Assembly: GCA_013400155.1 (NCBI GenBank)
Contig: VXBM01000214.1
Coordinates: 186,001-250,000, forward strand
Length of the DNA: 64,000 nucleotides
Direction: 5' to 3'
Origin: Helopsaltes ochotensis
Taxonomy: Eukaryota > Chordata > Aves > Passeriformes > Locustellidae
The notes below the pieces were generated by a model, which was given only the letters and a program-made list of their open reading frames with translations, had not been told where the DNA came from and searched no databases. This document shows, piece by piece, positions 62,801 to 64,000 of this stretch (within the stretch, counting starts at the first letter, position 1; each line of letters begins with the position of its first letter). The position numbers were made by a program, and so were the translations under genes.

Positions 62801-63553
62801 ACAATCTAGGACATTTTGTTTCCGAGGAGAGTCTCCAGTTCAGCGAAGATGAAAGTCCTTACCATCGTGTTCCCATTGACAATGACTATTTGAGCTTAGT
62901 AGACAGCTCCTCCAACTCTGACTCGCTGTCGCATAAGTCTGCGGCAGATAAACTCTCAGAAGAAGTAGATGAGATTTGGAATGACCTGGAGAACTACATC
63001 AAGAAAAATGAGGAAAAGACAAGAGACCGTGTCCTTGCAGCCTTTCCTGTTTGTAAAGATGACATGCAGGAAAGGCTGCATGCTGGTAGCACACCTGAAC
63101 TGAGTAAAGATGTAGAGTACTCACTGTCTACTCTCTCTCTGCCAGAAACTCCTATTTTCCCTAAAACTGTGAAGCCCAGGGCTGCCACCATAAGTGAGGC
63201 TAATCTCAGGTCTGAAGACACGACACCATGCAAGGAGAACTCTTTTATGAGTTTAAACAGATCTTCCTTCTCCAGTGAGATGCCTTTTGTAGATAGTCCG
63301 TATGAACCCACCAGTAGTGTTCTGTCCAGCACACCTGCAGAGGGCATGGAAAATGACTTAGCTCTTATGGATAAAACAAAGAACAGAGTTTTTATGATGG
63401 CAAGGCAGTACAGCCAAAAAATTAAGAAGGCTAACCAGCTTTTGAAAGTTAAAAGTCCAGAGCAGGAACAGCCAGCTAGCAGACAACAGAAAATGAAACA
63501 CAAAGATCTTGCTGCTATTCTGGAGGAGAAGAAACAAGGAGGTCCTGCTATTG
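20393..63553 (+). CDS. PLEKHG1: PLEKHG1, Rho guanine nucleotide exchange factor with DH and PH domains (gene-level entry; 16 coding exons, 3' end missing)
   Basis: Seen: sixteen exons with consensus GT/AG borders join into one frame of 3475 nt with no internal stop. The product starts MDLSDSDRPVSF, then has a Dbl-homology block (about residues 114-300) and a PH block (about 326-425) with its C-terminal helix Trp at residue 410. A long Ser/Glu-rich tail, predicted disordered, follows. Known of the family: the DH-PH unit catalyses GDP/GTP exchange on Rho-type GTPases (Rac/Cdc42/Rho) at membranes and the actin cortex, and PLEKHG1 has been linked to endothelial responses to mechanical stretch. 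The call over paralogues PLEKHG2/G3 rests on the N-terminus and linker sequence, which I recognise as PLEKHG1-like. Human PLEKHG1 is about 1385 residues, so 1158 residues here leave roughly 200 for downstream exons. Start ATG 20393 has A at -3 and G at +4, a strong Kozak context. Introns shrink from 17.5 kb to 88 bp along the gene. Confidence 0.94.
23106..23740 (-). mobile_element. CR1 LINE fragment, 3' part
   Basis: Reads on the + strand as reverse-complement CR1: the lines with CACAGAGAAGAGCCTGG, CCTCTTGACACCC, AACTGGACACAGG and GATGTGGCCTCACCAGGGC are classic. On the minus strand, short pieces of the RT C-terminus are visible (PGVLVDNKLSLSQQC, VAKKAKGVLGSIRR). Frames are broken, so it is an old copy. 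Confidence 0.92.
23741..24294. other. Unrecognised segment between two CR1 pieces
   Basis: About 550 bp that does not read as CR1. It has a purine-rich patch near 23765-23812 and a run of nine G at 24230-24238. It could be a nested insertion, a rearranged part of the element, or the original DNA between two insertions. Confidence 0.5.
24295..24690 (-). mobile_element. CR1 LINE fragment, internal ORF2 part
   Basis: Matches reverse-complement CR1 further 5' in the element: the pieces around AGTCCCTTGGGTATGC, TTCAGCCAGTTCTCTGTC, GATGTCAAGGTAGACAA and AACTGGTTTCCAGGACTAGC are diagnostic. Orientation and order agree with the fragment at 23106-23740, so both may come from one insertion. Confidence 0.85.
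27362..27420. repeat. 21-bp palindromic tandem repeat, 2.8 copies
   Basis: AATATAGCCAAGGCTATATGG occurs twice head-to-tail (27362-27382, 27383-27403), then a diverged partial copy. Each unit contains the inverted repeat TATAGCC-AA-GGCTATA. Confidence 0.9.
33503..33528. repeat. AAAT-type simple repeat
   Basis: Short run of ATAAATGAATAAATAAAAT-like sequence, A/T-only apart from single G. Confidence 0.6.
38282..38382 (+). CDS. PLEKHG1: PLEKHG1 coding exon 2 (residues 141-174, DH domain)
   Basis: 101 nt between the acceptor TTGTAG and donor AG|GTAAAT; enters in phase 0 and leaves after two bases of the Ser174 codon. It encodes DYLDCITDQTKLSLGTEERSA and the following LFGNIRDIYHFN segment. The FGNI.DIY.F motif is the typical DH alpha-2 region, seen in most Dbl GEFs as LF.NI..I...H. 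It lies 17.5 kb from exon 1. Confidence 0.95.
38383..42899 (+). other. PLEKHG1: PLEKHG1 intron 2 (4.5 kb)
   Basis: Lies between donor GTAAAT and acceptor TTTTAG. It holds a short CR1 3' end (42472-42608) and a purine-rich stretch (41816-41859). The open frame at 40665-41054 (129 residues, Cys-rich start) has no recognisable family and no splice support. Confidence 0.9.
42472..42608 (-). mobile_element. CR1 LINE 3' end, short copy
   Basis: Begins with the reverse-complement CR1 terminus (TCATGGAATAGTTTGGGTTGG), then AGATCAGGTTCCTCGGAGC, CCCATGCAACCTGGCCTTGA and TAGGGATGGGACATCTAC. Only about 135 bp is present, an extreme 5' truncation. Confidence 0.92.
42900..42969 (+). CDS. PLEKHG1: PLEKHG1 coding exon 3 (residues 174-197, DH domain)
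   Basis: 70 nt: acceptor TTTTAG before base 42900, donor AAG|GTAAGT. The first base completes Ser174 and the exon leaves in phase 0. It encodes ELLQDLENCENDPVAIADCF followed by VSK, the DH helix with the family pattern LL.DLE.....P..IA..F that precedes the FHIYT segment. Confidence 0.95.
44311..44390. repeat. (GAATT)16 perfect pentanucleotide microsatellite
   Basis: Sixteen uninterrupted copies of GAATT over 80 bp, preceded by AACCT and followed by AAATT. Confidence 0.97.
44396..44625 (+). mobile_element. CR1-like LINE fragment, ORF2 internal part, plus strand
   Basis: In sense orientation it carries GCAAATGCAAAGTCCTGCTT, GGGACAGAATAACCCCCATG, TCTGGGGTCCTGGTGGGC and CAACAGAGTGCCTGTGCAGT. 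These line up in order with the CR1 stretch that encodes the cysteine-rich and GVLVD region. It is diverged and has no intact frame. It starts just after the (GAATT)16 array. Confidence 0.7.
47607..47700. repeat. A/C-rich low-complexity tract
   Basis: Runs such as AAACAAACAAACAAAACACCCC and AAAAAAACCCTAAACC. It resembles degenerate (CAAA)n rather than true telomeric repeats. Confidence 0.6.
50012..50058 (+). CDS. PLEKHG1: PLEKHG1 coding exon 4 (residues 198-213, DH domain)
   Basis: A 47-nt exon, acceptor GTGCAG, donor AAG|GTAGGA, entering in phase 0 and leaving after two bases of Arg213. It encodes SEDFHIYTQYCTNYP plus the split Arg, the Y..YC.NYP motif characteristic of DH domains. Its size puts it near the microexon class, but the motif makes the call secure. 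Confidence 0.94.
50059..50532 (+). other. PLEKHG1: PLEKHG1 intron 4 (474 bp)
   Basis: A-rich non-coding sequence between donor GTAGGA and acceptor TTTCAG; nothing else recognised. Confidence 0.93.
50533..50683 (+). CDS. PLEKHG1: PLEKHG1 coding exon 5 (residues 213-263, DH core with CR3 motif)
   Basis: 151 nt: acceptor TTTCAG, donor CAC|GTAAGA, leaving in phase 0. It encodes SVAVLTECMRNKAVAKFFRE, then a Leu-rich segment and the [20 protein letters not shown] stretch. L..[11 protein letters not shown].LLL is the hallmark conserved region 3 of Dbl-homology domains, the most conserved helix and part of the GTPase-binding surface. This is the strongest evidence in the window for RhoGEF activity. 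Confidence 0.97.
50684..51653 (+). other. PLEKHG1: PLEKHG1 intron 5 (970 bp)
   Basis: Non-coding; lies between donor GTAAGA and acceptor GTCTTAG. No repeat family recognised. Confidence 0.93.
51654..51785 (+). CDS. PLEKHG1: PLEKHG1 coding exon 6 (residues 264-307, end of DH domain)
   Basis: 132 nt, 44 codons, phase 0 at both ends; acceptor GTCTTAG, donor CAG|GTGAGT. It encodes [20 protein letters not shown] followed by [20 protein letters not shown] and IRLQ. This is the final long DH helix (alpha-6), leading into the DH-PH linker. The exon is phase-symmetric, but skipping it would remove part of the catalytic fold. Confidence 0.96.
51786..54086 (+). other. PLEKHG1: PLEKHG1 intron 6 (2.3 kb)
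   Basis: Contains T-rich stretches, a long T run with an ambiguous base at 53098, and a possible 5S-like remnant at 53665-53710. No gene seen. Confidence 0.93.
53069..53098. other. Poly-T run with unresolved base (N at 53098)
   Basis: A homopolymer of about 30 bases, interrupted by CC, ends in an N. The length of this run is probably not reliable in the assembly. Confidence 0.9.
54087..54269 (+). CDS. PLEKHG1: PLEKHG1 coding exon 7 (residues 308-368, DH-PH linker and PH strands 1-4)
   Basis: 183 nt, 61 codons, phase 0 at both ends; acceptor GTTGCAG, donor TTG|GTATGT. It begins [20 protein letters not shown], the linker into the PH domain. The strands with [20 protein letters not shown] and MLLITKKRD follow; the (R)TLFLFDKMLLI pattern is typical of RhoGEF PH domains. 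The intron that follows is only 88 bp. Confidence 0.96.
54358..54453 (+). CDS. PLEKHG1: PLEKHG1 coding exon 8 (residues 369-400, PH domain)
   Basis: 96 nt, 32 codons, phase 0; acceptor CATTGCAG, donor CAG|GTATGA. It encodes [20 protein letters not shown] followed by HYKNPKMQHTVQ, the central and C-terminal beta strands of the PH domain. Confidence 0.95.
54568..54654 (+). CDS. PLEKHG1: PLEKHG1 coding exon 9 (residues 401-429, PH C-terminal helix)
   Basis: 87 nt, 29 codons, phase 0; acceptor TTATCAG, donor AAG|GTAAAA. It encodes AKSQQDKRLWILHLKRLILE followed by NHPAKIPAK. Trp410 is the near-invariant Trp of the PH C-terminal alpha helix. The donor runs straight into an A-rich low-complexity tract (54656-54711) and departs from the GTAAGT consensus, so this may be a weaker splice site. 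Confidence 0.94.
54655..56484 (+). other. PLEKHG1: PLEKHG1 intron 9 (1.8 kb)
   Basis: Begins with an A-rich tract right after the donor (54656-54711). The rest is unremarkable non-coding sequence. The two preceding introns are very short: 54270-54357 (88 bp) and 54454-54567 (114 bp). Confidence 0.92.
56485..56518 (+). CDS. PLEKHG1: PLEKHG1 coding exon 10 (residues 430-441, 34-nt exon)
   Basis: 34 nt: acceptor CTTCCAG, donor ATAC|GTAAGT. It encodes AKQAILEMDAI plus the first base of His441. It follows the PH domain and starts the linker. The size is not a multiple of three and it is spliced in phase with exon 11 (C+AT gives His). Confidence 0.9.
56519..56975 (+). other. PLEKHG1: PLEKHG1 intron 10 (457 bp)
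   Basis: Non-coding, between donor GTAAGT and acceptor CACAG. A minus-strand open frame (56545-56913) has no domain. Confidence 0.9.
56976..57071 (+). CDS. PLEKHG1: PLEKHG1 coding exon 11 (residues 441-473)
   Basis: 96 nt: acceptor TTTCACAG, donor CAG|GTGAAT. It encodes the rest of His441, then HPGFHYSPEGEMKSSYQPKE and GTTPHRVRRKS, plus the first base of Glu473. The SPEG..KS.YQPKEG.TP.RVRRKS segment is a conserved linker of PLEKHG1 and its closest relatives, probably a phosphorylated, basic docking region. Confidence 0.93.
57072..58289 (+). other. PLEKHG1: PLEKHG1 intron 11 (1.2 kb)
   Basis: Non-coding AT-rich sequence; nothing recognised. Confidence 0.9.
58290..58328 (+). CDS. PLEKHG1: PLEKHG1 coding exon 12 (residues 473-486, 39-nt exon)
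   Basis: 39 nt: acceptor CTTTTTCAG, donor AATG|GTAAGA. It encodes the completed Glu473, PSSRVHKVLKSN, and the first base of residue 486. The SEPSSR.HKVLK sequence continues the conserved linker from exon 11, which supports the splice choice. Confidence 0.9.
58329..58796 (+). other. PLEKHG1: PLEKHG1 intron 12 (468 bp)
   Basis: Non-coding; ends with the acceptor of the 23-nt microexon. Confidence 0.85.
58797..58819 (+). CDS. PLEKHG1: PLEKHG1 coding exon 13 (residues 486-493, 23-nt microexon)
   Basis: A 23-nt microexon, acceptor GTTTGCAG, donor AAG|GTAAGC. It encodes DVSPDMQK (Asp486 is split with exon 12) and restores phase 0 for exon 14. Evidence: it is the only short segment in this intron with both splice signals and the right phase, and it gives the expected D(I/M)QK-like continuation. 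Skipping it alone would shift the frame. Confidence 0.82.
58820..59684 (+). other. PLEKHG1: PLEKHG1 intron 13 (865 bp)
   Basis: Non-coding; contains an (ATCT)7 microsatellite at 59202-59230 and ends in a T10 tract with an AAAG acceptor. Confidence 0.88.
59202..59230. repeat. (ATCT)7 microsatellite
   Basis: About seven perfect ATCT units inside intron 13. Confidence 0.95.
59685..59903 (+). CDS. PLEKHG1: PLEKHG1 coding exon 14 (residues 494-566, acidic linker)
   Basis: 219 nt, 73 codons, phase 0 at both ends; acceptor is a T10 tract then AAAG, donor CAG|GTAGGA. It encodes RMGIEGALLSQATKLGSSEA through a Ser/Glu-rich stretch and ends in an acidic run around residues 556-566 (DADDEEESEQ). No folded domain is seen; predicted disordered. 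Being phase-symmetric, it could be alternatively included. Confidence 0.9.
59904..60984 (+). other. PLEKHG1: PLEKHG1 intron 14 (1.1 kb)
   Basis: Non-coding; the exon 14 frame stays open to 60116, but the donor GTAGGA and loss of family-like sequence mark the exon end at 59903. Confidence 0.9.
60985..61092 (+). CDS. PLEKHG1: PLEKHG1 coding exon 15 (residues 567-602, basic patch)
   Basis: 108 nt, 36 codons, phase 0 at both ends; acceptor ATCCCAG, donor CAG|GTAAGT. It encodes QNSLQKSKGGRKRLNSQAAE followed by NVEKRRSLNLNKCEMQ. Two basic clusters (residues 572-579 and 590-592) resemble a bipartite nuclear-localisation or phosphoinositide-binding patch, directly after the acidic end of exon 14. 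Good splice sites and continuous frame support it. Confidence 0.88.
61093..61884 (+). other. PLEKHG1: PLEKHG1 intron 15 (792 bp)
   Basis: Non-coding; the last 57 bases are open in frame with exon 16, which makes the exon look longer than it is. The acceptor CTCCACAG at 61884 gives the SSKDPSEEES start. Confidence 0.88.
61885..63553 (+). CDS. PLEKHG1: PLEKHG1 coding exon 16 (residues 603-1158, long disordered C-terminal region)
   Basis: A 1669-nt exon, acceptor CTCCACAG, donor ATTG|GTATGT. Visible elements: a conserved block at residues 629-672 (SPRLFSTPQSNSLIMNIL through the IRQALFPSQRPPYEN segment); an acidic patch at about 675-682; RRASS at 733-737, a basophilic-kinase site; VYDNISYEDL at 787-796, whose YDN fits a Grb2-type SH2 ligand; IYDTI near 872-876; and many Ser-Pro or Thr-Pro sites. 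A basic, helix-prone stretch (about 1100-1155, RVFMMARQYSQKIKKANQLL to KHKDLAAILEEKKQG) ends the exon and is probably a conserved coiled segment. The frame stays open past the donor to a stop at 63574-63576, but GG(T) split at GTATGT and the family length argue that splicing continues beyond the window. Confidence 0.95.
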
Positions 63554-64000
63554 GTATGTTGAAAACATTTCTGTAGAGATACATTTCTTTAGTAACTTTC
63601 AGTGACCTTTGTGTTCTGAACTGAAAGATTATGAATTTTCCTCACCTTGGGCATTGAGTATCAGGATTGTATTTTGTGTGTTACAACTAAAGTAAATTTT
63701 CTCAGACTGCTTTAATATGAATGATCCTTTATATCTCATTTCTTGTTGTTTCATTACTTTGGGAAGAAGTAGCAAGGCAGTGTCGGGAAAGAGCAATTCA
63801 GCTGAGGCTGGAAGTGAAATCATGCCTGGAGCACTATTGGCCTCCCAAAGAAAAGCAGTTATTTCCTTTAATAGTGTGATCTTGAGAGTTTGACTAAACC
63901 AGTGTTTTTTCAAGTTGGTCTGCCTTCTAACAAATCATATACATTTGCTCAGGTACCATTCAGAATCCTACCCATAAACATAAGGAGTGTGGTCAGGTGA
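63554..64000 (+). other. PLEKHG1: Start of PLEKHG1 intron 16
   Basis: Begins with donor GTATGT. No exon with family-like sequence follows before the window ends. Confidence 0.85.

Noticed and set aside
1..64000. Search for an undescribed multi-gene system, CRISPR array, or provirus
   Set aside because: The window is a single vertebrate gene with large introns and CR1 fragments; no gene cluster, spaced direct-repeat array, or gag-pol-env-like frames were seen.

Overview
This window is vertebrate nuclear DNA, most likely from a bird. It is AT-rich, CpG-poor, intron-dominated sequence, and several repeat fragments match the CR1 LINE family that dominates bird and reptile genomes. There are no bacterial-style operons, CRISPR arrays or densely packed ORFs. 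Nearly every open frame outside the exons listed here looks like chance.

One gene explains the coding content: PLEKHG1, a Dbl-family Rho guanine nucleotide exchange factor, on the + strand. Sixteen coding exons can be placed between 20393 and 63553. All have GT donors and AG acceptors, and joined together they keep one continuous frame of 3475 nt (1158 codons plus one base). The 1158 residues hold a short Ser-rich N-terminus, the DH catalytic domain (about residues 114-300, exons 1-6), the PH domain (about 326-425, exons 7-9), a run of small linker exons (10-13), two phase-0 exons carrying an acidic tail and a basic patch (14-15), and the first part of the long disordered C-terminal region (exon 16, 1669 nt). 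The last roughly 200 residues, the stop codon and the 3' UTR lie beyond the right edge.

Layout: 1-20273 is upstream sequence, probably 5' intron of PLEKHG1. It has two CpG-elevated patches (about 7480-7800 and 14130-14480) that could be alternative promoters, and a minus-strand CR1 fragment at 16645-17165 whose reverse-transcriptase C-terminus is almost intact. Coding exon 1 (start ATG 20393) is followed by a 17.5 kb intron with an interrupted CR1 copy (23106-24690), a small palindromic tandem repeat, and a CpG-rich in-frame exon-like segment at 32400-32516. Introns 2 and 3 (4.5 and 7 kb) hold further CR1 pieces and a perfect (GAATT)16 microsatellite. From 50 kb on the exons are closely spaced.

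I see no novel multi-gene system. The items most worth checking are the candidate alternative promoters and first exon, the in-frame exon-like segment, a microsatellite that forms the splice-acceptor tract of the start-codon exon, and possible ancient 5S/tRNA-derived SINE remnants in the introns.
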